The notes beneath the pieces were generated by a model, which had not been told where the DNA came from, did not search any database, and worked only from the letters and a program-made list of their open reading frames with translations. The position numbers were made by a program, and so were the translations under genes. Of a stretch of DNA of 64,000 nucleotides, positions 38,405 through 45,617 are shown piece after piece. Numbering within the stretch: the first letter of the stretch is position 1; each line of letters starts with the position of its first letter. The DNA lies in contig NZ_JADBEB010000001.1 in assembly GCF_014874095.1 (NCBI RefSeq), positions 4,092,001-4,156,000 on the forward strand, in the 5' to 3' direction. The DNA is from Plantactinospora soyae (GTDB taxonomy: Bacteria > Actinomycetota > Actinomycetes > Mycobacteriales > Micromonosporaceae).

Positions 38405-38944
38405 TCAGGTCAGGCTCGGGTCGGCGCAGGTCTGGGCCGGCAACTGCGGCCCACCGCCGCCCTGGGCCAGCGCCTGGCTCACCTCGGTCTGGGTGGCCAG
38501 CTGCTTGAACTCGTCGCCGATCACCACGTCCACCACGTCGGTGTCGCGCTTCAGGTCGAACTCCGGCGTCGCCTCGTTGAGGAAGTACGCCTTCAGCACG
38601 TGGTAGGAGCCGACGCCCTTCGGCCCGTACCGCAGCACGGCGACGCGGTCGACGCCCTTGTTCTTCGGCTCGTTGCCCGCCTTGAGGACCTTGAACTTCC
38701 GGTTCTGGAAGTCGTCCTTCACCTCGTTGGCCTGGTTAGGAGTCGAGGTCGCGTTGAAGACGTTGATCTTGATGTCCTCCGGCAGTCGCAGCCGCGCGTC
38801 GGCCAACTTGTAGCCGTCCGGGCACGCCTCGGCGGTGTCCTGGCCCGCCTGCGTGTCCCGGACCAGGGTGACGGCGACGAAGACCAGGGCGATCCCCGCG
38901 AGCACGCCGACGACGATCAGGGCCCGGACGCGCGCGAAACTCAT
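38405..38944 (-). CDS. cei: LytR_C-domain envelope protein, Cei-like
   Basis: A protein of 179 aa: a short cytoplasmic start, one membrane helix (ALIVVGVLAGIALVFVAVTL), then an extracytoplasmic LytR_C domain (IKINVFNATSTPNQANEVKD, FKVLKAGNEP, VDVVIGDEF). Two Cys flank the domain (EACPDGY and QTCADPS) and could pair. In M. tuberculosis the syntenic gene (Rv2700, cei) is needed for envelope integrity; its biochemical role is undefined. Context next to suhB and DUF4193 supports orthology. Confidence 0.85.
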   Translation of the reverse strand: MSFARVRALIVVGVLAGIALVFVAVTLVRDTQAGQDTAEACPDGYKLADARLRLPEDIKINVFNATSTPNQANEVKDDFQNRKFKVLKAGNEPKNKGVDRVAVLRYGPKGVGSYHVLKAYFLNEATPEFDLKRDTDVVDVVIGDEFKQLATQTEVSQALAQGGGGPQLPAQTCADPSLT

Positions 38945-39365
38945 CTGGTTGGCTCCCCGAGGTTTGTCTGTGACAGATGCCGGCCGCCGCTGCGAGTCGG
39001 CCGCCGTTGGCTACCGAGTATGCCGGTGACACCAGCCGTTGTCCGACCGGGTGTGGAAACCGCCGAATTTGTCGGCGCGCCGACGACGATCGGCCGACCC
39101 TTACCCCTATCTTCGTGTCGCCTGAGTCACATTGGGAACAACTCCGCGCGCTCGGACGTACATGCATGCCGCAGGGACGGTATACATGCCTCGCCCGAAG
39201 GGGGGTAAGGTACCCCGCTCGCCGGGGCAGTTCCGCCCGGCGGCCGCGACCCGGAACGTGCGCCGGGTCGGGCGACCGGAAGTAAGGCCGGCCAGCGGGA
39301 ACCGAAACAGCGTCCTCCGGCGTTACAACCGGAAGCGACTATATCGATATGGGAGAGTGAGACCG
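38945..39365. promoter_or_regulatory. 421-bp divergent region, cei / DUF4193
   Basis: Contains a perfect palindrome GGGGTA-AGG-TACCCC (39202-39216), a TACATGC direct repeat 24 bp apart (39159 and 39183) and a 10-bp palindrome ATATCGATAT (39341-39350) directly before the GGGAGAG ribosome site of DUF4193. The DUF4193 frame stays open upstream to 39132, but the translation is Arg-rich and not protein-like. Promoters for both divergent genes should be here. Confidence 0.45.
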
Positions 39366-39662
39366 ATGGCCACCGACTACGACGCCCCGCGTCGCGACGA
39401 GGTCGACCTCGGCGAGGACAGCCTGGAAGAGCTCAAGGCTCGGCGGGTCGACTCACAGTCGGCCGCAGTGGACGTCGACGAGGCCGAGGTCGCCGAGAGC
39501 TTCGAGTTGCCCGGTGCCGACCTGGCCGACGAGGAACTCACCGTGAAGGTGCTGCCGATGCAGTCGGACGAGTTCCGCTGCGCGCGCTGCTTCCTCGTAC
39601 ACCACCGCAGCCAGCTCGCGGTGGAGCGCAACGGTGACCTGATCTGCCGCGAGTGCGCCTGA
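39366..39662 (+). CDS. DUF4193 zinc-ribbon protein
   Basis: A protein of 98 aa. An acidic N-terminal half (EVDLGEDSLEELKARR) is followed by a C-terminal zinc ribbon with FRCARCFLVHHRSQLA and LICRECA (CxxC and CxxC). This is a universally conserved actinobacterial family (Rv2699c in M. tuberculosis) without a proven function. The ATG at 39366 follows GGGAGAG. Confidence 0.92.
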   Translation: MATDYDAPRRDEVDLGEDSLEELKARRVDSQSAAVDVDEAEVAESFELPGADLADEELTVKVLPMQSDEFRCARCFLVHHRSQLAVERNGDLICRECA

Positions 39663-39865
39663 GCTTCCCGGAGCCGGGAAGTGGTTCCCCGGCCAGGGGA
39701 TCCGGCCTGTCGTCGACGGGTTCGGATTGTCCGGGTCCGGGGAGCGGCGACCTCCACGGCTGGAGGTCGCCGCGGGTGATTCGGCATGCGCGTTGGTGGG
39801 TACCTGCTTGACTCGAATCCACGTGGCTCGACGCCTAACCGACCGCCACGCGCATGGAGGTCATG

Positions 39866-40693
39866 ATGAGCCGTTCCGACCAGGCGCCGGATACTTCGTC
39901 GCCGGCATCCGCCGAGACCGGTGGGGCAGCGGCCCCGCAGCCGGGATCGGAACTGGTCCCTCGGGACGAGGAACTCGGCGCGACGGTCGCCGCGCTGACC
40001 GACGACGACCTCGGCCGGGGCGGCCGACGGCGGCTGCTGAGCCGGCTCGTCGGTCAGGTGCGGGCCCGTGGGACCAGCAGCCTGTTCAAACCGAAGGCGG
40101 CGGTCCGCTGGCTGACCGACACGGTGGCGGAGATCGCGCCGCACGTGCCGATCCGTGACCGGGAGACCCTGCGCCGGCACTTCGACGGGCTGGACGACGA
40201 CGCGCTCGCCGAGCGGCTGGTCCGCAACGCGGTCCGGGCCACGGCCGGGGTGGGCGCCGCCGGTGGCGGCGTGGCGGCGGTGGAGTGGGTCGTCACCCCG
40301 ACCCTGCTCTCGGCGCCGGTGCTGCTGGCCGCCGAGACCGTCGCCGTGGTGGCGATCGAGCTGAAGCTGATCGGCGAGCTGCACGAGGTGTACGGCGTTC
40401 GGATGCCGGGCACTGCCGGCCAGCGGGCGGTGGTGCTGGTCCGGTCCTGGGCCGCCCAGCGTGGGGTGAACCCGCTCCTGCCCGGGGTGGGTGTGGGCGC
40501 GGTGCTCGGCACGGCGGCCCGCAAGGAGCTGCGGGACCGGCTGCTGAGGCGCTTCGGGCGCAACCTGACCACGCTCGGGCCGTTCCTCACCGGAGCTGCC
40601 GTGGCGGGCTTCCTCAACGGCCGGGCCACCCGTGGGCTCGGCAACCGGATCCGGGAGGACCTGCGGCCGGGCCGCCCCGCGATCGACGACTGA
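39866..40693 (+). CDS. Conserved hypothetical membrane-associated protein
   Basis: A protein of 275 aa, family not recognised. It has an unstructured N-terminus (about 1-45), a basic, helical region (RRRLLSRLVGQVRARG) and three or four hydrophobic stretches (about residues 128-172, 205-220 and 240-258, the last FLTGAAVAGFLNGRATRGLG). The glycine-alanine membrane segments resemble EcsC-like or DUF-type proteins, but I cannot assign one. The ATG at 39866 has GGAGG 5 bases upstream. It is inserted between two genes (DUF4193 and DUF3093) that are adjacent in M. tuberculosis from memory. Confidence 0.65.
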   Translation: MSRSDQAPDTSSPASAETGGAAAPQPGSELVPRDEELGATVAALTDDDLGRGGRRRLLSRLVGQVRARGTSSLFKPKAAVRWLTDTVAEIAPHVPIRDRETLRRHFDGLDDDALAERLVRNAVRATAGVGAAGGGVAAVEWVVTPTLLSAPVLLAAETVAVVAIELKLIGELHEVYGVRMPGTAGQRAVVLVRSWAAQRGVNPLLPGVGVGAVLGTAARKELRDRLLRRFGRNLTTLGPFLTGAAVAGFLNGRATRGLGNRIREDLRPGRPAIDD

Positions 40694-40740
40694 GCAGCCC
40701 GACGATCGCGGTCCGGGTCGGGCTCGGGCGGTCCCGGTCC

Positions 40741-40758
40741 GAGCCGCACTGGCGGCTC
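40741..40758. terminator. Short hairpin between convergent genes
   Basis: GAGCCGC-ACTG-GCGGCTC, a perfect 7-bp stem with a 4-base loop. Confidence 0.55.
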
Positions 40759-40779
40759 AGGCCGGTTGGGAAGGGCTGC

Positions 40780-41271
40780 TCAGGCCGAGTCGCGGGCCGC
40801 CATGATCGCCTCGGCCAGTCGTACCGGGTGACGTGAGCTGACCACCCAGTAGGGCGTGGGGTCGGCCGGATCGTCCAGCACCACCTGCACCGCCCCGGGT
40901 ACCCAGGGACGCTGCACCACGAAGGCCAGCGGGTCCGCGCCGACGCCGAGCACCTCGCGCCGGCCGGCCACGTCCAGGGCGATCGCGTCCGTGACGAACT
41001 CCACCGGCAGCCGGGCGTCGTCGACCAGGAGTTCCCGGTCCCGGACCGCGACCCGGATCCGACCCAGCCAGCCGAGCCCGACGGCGGTCAGCGGAAACAG
41101 GATCACGAACGGCAGCCAGGCCCGGACGCCGGTCGAGCCGAGCCAGAGTTCGGCGGCCAGCAGTCCGGCCACGGCGGCACCGGCCAACCAGAGCCACCAC
41201 GGCAGGCTCAGCCGTTCGGTGTACCCGGTGTGGGCCGGGGCGACGGCGGATTCGGAACTTCTCGGAGCCAC
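40780..41271 (-). CDS. DUF3093 membrane protein
   Basis: A protein of 163 aa. Two adjacent membrane helices ([20 protein letters not shown] and [20 protein letters not shown]) are followed by a beta-rich soluble domain ([56 protein letters not shown]). It is conserved next to dut in actinobacteria (Rv2698 in M. tuberculosis). Function is not known. Confidence 0.9.
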   Translation of the reverse strand: MAPRSSESAVAPAHTGYTERLSLPWWLWLAGAAVAGLLAAELWLGSTGVRAWLPFVILFPLTAVGLGWLGRIRVAVRDRELLVDDARLPVEFVTDAIALDVAGRREVLGVGADPLAFVVQRPWVPGAVQVVLDDPADPTPYWVVSSRHPVRLAEAIMAARDSA

Positions 41272-41363
41272 GGTGTGAGGGTACGGCGCGGCGTGACCGG
41301 TTGACCCGGCAGGATGGTGGCATCACCGGTGGATCCGTGAACCCTGCCAGGAGAGTGACGCAC

Positions 41364-41888
41364 GTGACGCACGTGGTGCCCGTACCGATTCGACGGCTCG
41401 ATCCGGACCTGCCACTGCCGGCGTACGCCCATCCCGGCGACGCCGGGGCCGACCTGGTGGCCGCGGAGGAGGTCGAGATCCCTCCGGGCGAACGGCGCCT
41501 GGTCCGCACCGGCATCGCGGTGGCGCTGCCCGAGGGCTACGTCGGCCTGGTCCACCCCCGGTCCGGACTCGCGGCCAGGCTCGGTGTGACCGTGCTCAAC
41601 GCGCCCGGTACGGTCGACGCCGGTTACCGCGGCGAGATCCTGATCAACCTGATCAACCACGACCGGGTCTCACCGGCGAAGATCTCGCGGGGTGACCGGA
41701 TCGCGCAACTCTTGGTGCAGCGGGTGGAGCGGGCCGAGTTCCAGGCCGTCGACGAGCTGTCCGACTCCTCGCGTGGCGAGGGCGGGCACGGCTCGACCGG
41801 CGGGCACGCCGGCCTGGTCGTCCCGCGTGACCCGAGTGGCAAGACCGAGGGGGCGAGCGCCCACCCCGCAGCCGTGAGCGGAAGGTAG
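41364..41888 (+). CDS. dut: dUTP diphosphatase
   Basis: A protein of 174 aa with the five motifs of trimeric dUTPase: [48 protein letters not shown], and the P-loop-like C-terminal [13 protein letters not shown]. His in place of the usual Phe in the last motif is normal for actinobacteria. It converts dUTP to dUMP, lowering uracil incorporation and feeding thymidylate synthesis. A 30-residue tail follows motif 5. Several in-frame GTGs start the gene; 41364 sits 9 bases after AGGAGA and is preferred. It is followed by DUF3710 after 12 bp. Confidence 0.95.
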   Translation: MTHVVPVPIRRLDPDLPLPAYAHPGDAGADLVAAEEVEIPPGERRLVRTGIAVALPEGYVGLVHPRSGLAARLGVTVLNAPGTVDAGYRGEILINLINHDRVSPAKISRGDRIAQLLVQRVERAEFQAVDELSDSSRGEGGHGSTGGHAGLVVPRDPSGKTEGASAHPAAVSGR

Positions 41889-41900
41889 CAGGTACGCACG

Positions 41901-42653
41901 ATGATCTTCTCCCGAGGACGCGGCGGCGGGCGTCACGCCCGTGACGATCGGTCCGATCGGCAGAGCGCCGACACCCAGGACCTCACCGCCTCGGCCGAAC
42001 GCGCCGTCCCGCAGCGTGGGCCGTACGACCTCAGCGAGGCGCCGGACGGAGTGCAGCGACTCGACCTGGGCAGCCTGCAGATCCCGGCCATCGGGGAGGT
42101 GGAGGTACGGGTCCAGGCCAATCCCGAAGGCGTGATCCAGCAGGTCGTCCTGGTGTACGGCGAGAGCGCCCTCCAGTTGGGGGTGTTCGCCGCACCGCGT
42201 ACGGACGGCATCTGGGACGAGTGGCGGGAGGAGATCCGGACGTCGCTGGCCGCCGACGGCGTGGTGGCCGAGGAGCTGACCGGCGACTACGGCACCGAGC
42301 TGCGGGCCCGGGTCCAGACTCCGGACGGCGGCGTGGCCGACCTGCGGTTCGTCGGCGTCGACGGCCCCCGGTGGATGATCCAGGGCGTGTTCCAGGGACG
42401 GGCCGCCAGTGACCCGGCCGTGGCCGGACCGCTGACCGAGTGCCTGGACGGGCTCGTGGTCGACCGTGGCCAGGAGGCCAAGCCGGTACGCGAGCCGCTG
42501 CCGCTGCGGCTGCCGCGCGATCCCGACGAGGCCGGGGCGACCACGGAGCAGGCCGAGGGGTCCGCGACGAGCGGCCCGCCGGTCAACGGCGTCGTCTCGG
42601 GGCAGCAGACGCCGCACCGGACCGACCCTCCGTCGGGGCGCCGGAACGCCTGA
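41901..42653 (+). CDS. DUF3710 family protein
   Basis: A protein of 250 aa. A basic N-terminus is followed by the DUF3710 core (QRLDLGSLQIPAIGEVEVRV, LGVFAAPRTDGIWDEWREEI, WMIQGVFQGRAA) and a disordered Gly/Pro/Thr tail. It is soluble, specific to actinobacteria (Rv2696c in M. tuberculosis) and of unknown role. It lies in the dut operon. Confidence 0.9.
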   Translation: MIFSRGRGGGRHARDDRSDRQSADTQDLTASAERAVPQRGPYDLSEAPDGVQRLDLGSLQIPAIGEVEVRVQANPEGVIQQVVLVYGESALQLGVFAAPRTDGIWDEWREEIRTSLAADGVVAEELTGDYGTELRARVQTPDGGVADLRFVGVDGPRWMIQGVFQGRAASDPAVAGPLTECLDGLVVDRGQEAKPVREPLPLRLPRDPDEAGATTEQAEGSATSGPPVNGVVSGQQTPHRTDPPSGRRNA

Positions 42654-42868
42654 CCACCCACGCGCCGCGCTGCCGACCGGACCGGATTCGGCTGAACCGG
42701 ATTCGGCCGGACCGGCCCGGACCGCGCCGGCGCCACCGGCCCGTGCCGGGCGTGGCCGGGCGGCCGACTCCGGGCGTGCCGATCCGGCGTACGCTTGCGG
42801 GACGGCTCCACGCGGGTCGTGACGAGGACGTGCCGGGTCCGGCGCGTCGAGGAGGGTGACACCGGGTC

Positions 42869-43249
42869 ATGGCGACCGACCAGGGTCGAATGTCGTGGCG
42901 GGGGTTCCTGCAGCGGCTGACCGCGAGCGAGGCCGAGATCGAGGCGGAGGAGTTGCTCCGGGAGAGCGCCGAGTGCGGCAGCACTCCCGCCGGGCAGTGC
43001 AGCCGCGGCCAGGTGGTGTCGGTCTCCGGCCGGCTCCGCACGGTGGTCTACACCCCCCGGACGAACCTGCCGACGCTGGAGGCGGACCTCTACGACGGCA
43101 GTGACATCGTGACCCTGGTCTGGCTGGGACGCCGGCACATCTCCGGGATCGAACCGGGCCGGCAATTGACCGCTCGCGGTCGCATGGCGGTACGTGATGA
43201 CCGTAAAGTCATCTACAACCCGTACTACGAGCTGGAGTTGCCGCGGTGA
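42869..43249 (+). CDS. OB-fold nucleic-acid-binding domain protein
   Basis: A protein of 126 aa. The barrel is seen in RGQVVSVSGRLRTVVYTPRT, LEADLYDGSDIVTLVWLGRR and LTARGRMAVRDDRKVIYNPY; this is the DNA-damage-inducible/RecG-like OB fold common in actinobacteria (Rv2694c position). It probably binds single-stranded nucleic acid. The ATG at 42869 follows GGAGGGTGACACCGGGTC, a somewhat long spacing. It sits between DUF3710 and DUF3159. Confidence 0.88.
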   Translation: MATDQGRMSWRGFLQRLTASEAEIEAEELLRESAECGSTPAGQCSRGQVVSVSGRLRTVVYTPRTNLPTLEADLYDGSDIVTLVWLGRRHISGIEPGRQLTARGRMAVRDDRKVIYNPYYELELPR

Positions 43250-43292
43250 GGGTGAGCCCAGGCGACTCCGGAAGCGACCGGAAGAAACCCAC

Positions 43293-43994
43293 ATGACCCC
43301 TGGACAGCCCCGAATCGACAAGACGGACGGCGAGCCGGACGCCGGCCGGGCCGCCGAGGACGACGAGCAGCTCCCCAGCCTCACCGAGCAGATGGCCGAA
43401 CAGCTCGGTGGCTGGCGGGGGATGGTCGAGTCCAGCATTCCCGTGGTCGTCTTCGTAGTGCTCAACATCGTTACCGAGCTGCGGCCCGCCGTGATCGCCT
43501 CGGTGGCGGTCGCGGTGGCCATCGCCGTGCTCCGGCTGGTCCAGCGACGGCCGGTCCGACACGCGGTCAACGGCCTGTTCGGGATCGGCGTCGGCGCGCT
43601 GATCGCCTGGCGGACCGGTGACGAACGGGACTTCTATCTTCCCGGCATCCTCTACGGCATCGTCTACGGACTGGTCCTGCTGGGTTCGGCCGTGATCCGT
43701 CAACCGCTGGTCGGCTGGATCTGGTCGATCATCGTCGGTGGCGGCCGTTCGGAGTGGCGCGACGATCCACGGCTGGTCCGTACCTTCACCCGGCTCACCG
43801 TGCTGTGGGGCGTGGTGTGGCTGGCCAAGGTGGGCGTACAGGCCGGGTTGTACCTGGCCGACAAGGACACCGCGCTGGGCATCGCCCGGCTGGCCCTGGG
43901 CTACCCGCCGTACGCGCTGCTGCTGGTGATCACCATCTGGGCGGTACGCCGGGTGAACCGGACTCCGGCCGTACCGGCCGCTGTCGGAAACTGA
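43293..43994 (+). CDS. DUF3159 membrane protein
   Basis: A protein of 233 aa with five or six membrane helices (for example SSIPVVVFVVLNIVTELRPA and LYGIVYGLVLLGSAVIRQPL). The hydrophilic start contains LPSLTEQMAEQLGGWRGMVE. It is an actinobacterial family (Rv2693c position) with no assigned function. The ATG at 43293 follows GGAAGAAACCCAC. It converges on ceoC. Confidence 0.9.
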   Translation: MTPGQPRIDKTDGEPDAGRAAEDDEQLPSLTEQMAEQLGGWRGMVESSIPVVVFVVLNIVTELRPAVIASVAVAVAIAVLRLVQRRPVRHAVNGLFGIGVGALIAWRTGDERDFYLPGILYGIVYGLVLLGSAVIRQPLVGWIWSIIVGGGRSEWRDDPRLVRTFTRLTVLWGVVWLAKVGVQAGLYLADKDTALGIARLALGYPPYALLLVITIWAVRRVNRTPAVPAAVGN

Positions 43995-44036
43995 ACTGAC
44001 CGCCGGCCCGGGCGACCCTGGGCGACGCCGCTCGGC

Positions 44037-44726
44037 TCACTTCGTGTTGCGGGTCCGTTCGACGCTGTCCGGACCGAGCACGACCTTGCGGACCTCGTCC
44101 TCGACCTCGGCGGTGCAGACGAAGATCAGCTCGTCGCCGGCCTCCAACGGGTCGTCGGGAGTCGGTACGAGCACCCGCTTGCCCCGCAGGATGGCGACCA
44201 GCGCCGAGTCCCGAGGCAGCGGTACGGCGTGGATCGGGTGGCCGACGTACGGCGCCGTCGGCGGCAGGGTGATCTCGACCAGGTTCGCCTCGCCCTGACG
44301 GAAGGTCATCAGTCGGACCAGATCGCCGACGGTGACCGCCTCCTCGACCAGGGCCGCCATCACCCGTGGCTTGCTCACCGCCACGTCGACGCCCCACTGG
44401 TCGGTGAAGAGCCACTCGTTCTCGGCCCGGTTGATCCGGGCGACCACCCGGGGCACCGCGAACTCGGTCTTGGCCAGCAACGAGACCACCAGGTTGACCT
44501 TGTCGTCGCCGGTCGCCGCCACCACCACGTCGCAGGTCGCGATGTCGGCCTCCTCCAGGCTGGCCAGCTCACAGGCGTCGGCCAGGATCCACTCGGCGGC
44601 CGGCACCCGCTCAGGGCGCAGCATCTTCGGCTTCCGCTCGATCAGCATCACCTGGTGCCCGTTCTCGATCAGTTCCTGGGCGATCGAGCGGCCCACGTTG
44701 CCCGCGCCGGCGATGGCTACCCGCAT
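44037..44726 (-). CDS. ceoC: RCK/TrkA-type potassium-transport regulator (CeoC)
   Basis: A protein of 229 aa. RCK_N has the nucleotide-binding MRVAIAGAGNVGRSIAQEL and acidic IERKPKML; RCK_C begins about residue 140 (EANLVEITLPPTAPYVGHPI). Such cytoplasmic subunits bind NAD(H), ATP or c-di-AMP and gate K+ transporters. Its ATG lies 1 base past the ceoB stop, so the pair is co-translated. The partner membrane pore is not a classical TrkH; the nearest candidate is the KimA-like permease encoded divergently at 45618. Confidence 0.9.
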   Translation of the reverse strand: MRVAIAGAGNVGRSIAQELIENGHQVMLIERKPKMLRPERVPAAEWILADACELASLEEADIATCDVVVAATGDDKVNLVVSLLAKTEFAVPRVVARINRAENEWLFTDQWGVDVAVSKPRVMAALVEEAVTVGDLVRLMTFRQGEANLVEITLPPTAPYVGHPIHAVPLPRDSALVAILRGKRVLVPTPDDPLEAGDELIFVCTAEVEDEVRKVVLGPDSVERTRNTK

Positions 44727-44727
44727 G

Positions 44728-45393
44728 TCAGCGCCCTCCTTCCGGGGGTGAGCCCGCCACCGTCGTCACCTGGTTGGCGACGTCGTCGGTGACCAGCATG
44801 GAGATCTGGTCGCCCTCCTGGATCACGCTGGAGGCGGTGGGCAGGGCGGCGATGCCGAACCGGGTCACGTACCCGACCCGTGCTCCGGTCGCCTCCTCGA
44901 GCCCGCGTACCGGTCGGCCGATCCAGCCGTCGTGGATCGGCACCTCGATGATCGAAATGGTGCTGGTCGGGTCGCGGAAGATCTCCACGTGTCCCTCGGG
45001 CACCAGGTGCCGGACGATCCGGTCGGCGGTCCACCGGACGGTGGCCACGGTGGGGATGCCGAGCCGCTCGTAGACCTGCGCCCGTTTCGAGTCGTAGATC
45101 CGGGCCACCACCCGGGAGACGCCGTAGGTCTCGCGGGCCAGCCGGGCGGAGATGATGTTGGAGTTGTCGCCGCTGGACACCGCGGCGAATCCGTCGGCCC
45201 GCTCGATGCCGGCCTGCCGTAGCACGTCCGCGTCGAAACCGGCCCCGGTGACCGTGATTCCGCCGAAGTCCGAGCCGAGCCGGCGGAAGGCGTCCGCGTC
45301 CTGGTCGATCACGGCCACCGAGTGGCCGCGCGACTCCAGGTTGTGGGCCAGGGTCGAGCCGACCCGTCCGCAGCCCATGATCACGACGTGCAC
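44728..45393 (-). CDS. ceoB: RCK/TrkA-type potassium-transport regulator (CeoB)
   Basis: A protein of 221 aa, paralogue of ceoC. RCK_N is VHVVIMGCGRVGSTLAHNLE with VIDQDADAFRRL; RCK_C contains HDGWIGRPVRGLEEATGARV. The GTG start at 45393 has GGAGG 6 bases upstream. It is first gene of the ceoB-ceoC pair, corresponding to Rv2691/Rv2692 in M. tuberculosis, where they have been linked to K+ homeostasis. Confidence 0.9.
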   Translation of the reverse strand: MHVVIMGCGRVGSTLAHNLESRGHSVAVIDQDADAFRRLGSDFGGITVTGAGFDADVLRQAGIERADGFAAVSSGDNSNIISARLARETYGVSRVVARIYDSKRAQVYERLGIPTVATVRWTADRIVRHLVPEGHVEIFRDPTSTISIIEVPIHDGWIGRPVRGLEEATGARVGYVTRFGIAALPTASSVIQEGDQISMLVTDDVANQVTTVAGSPPEGGR

Positions 45394-45617
45394 GTACGTC
45401 CTCCTGGTGATCACGTGACCGACCCGTCGGAGTGGGTGGGTTCACCGAAAGCGTGCCATGCGACCCGTCCCCGGTGGTGCCCGACCTCCCCGACGGGTGC
45501 GGTCGAACCGGTCCGGGTCGCCCCGTCCGGCGCCGGGCCGGGCTGCCGGGCACCGGACCGGTGAAGATCGCCGCACCGGTCGGCCGGGCGATTCCGACAG
45601 CCGTACCCTTACCGGTT

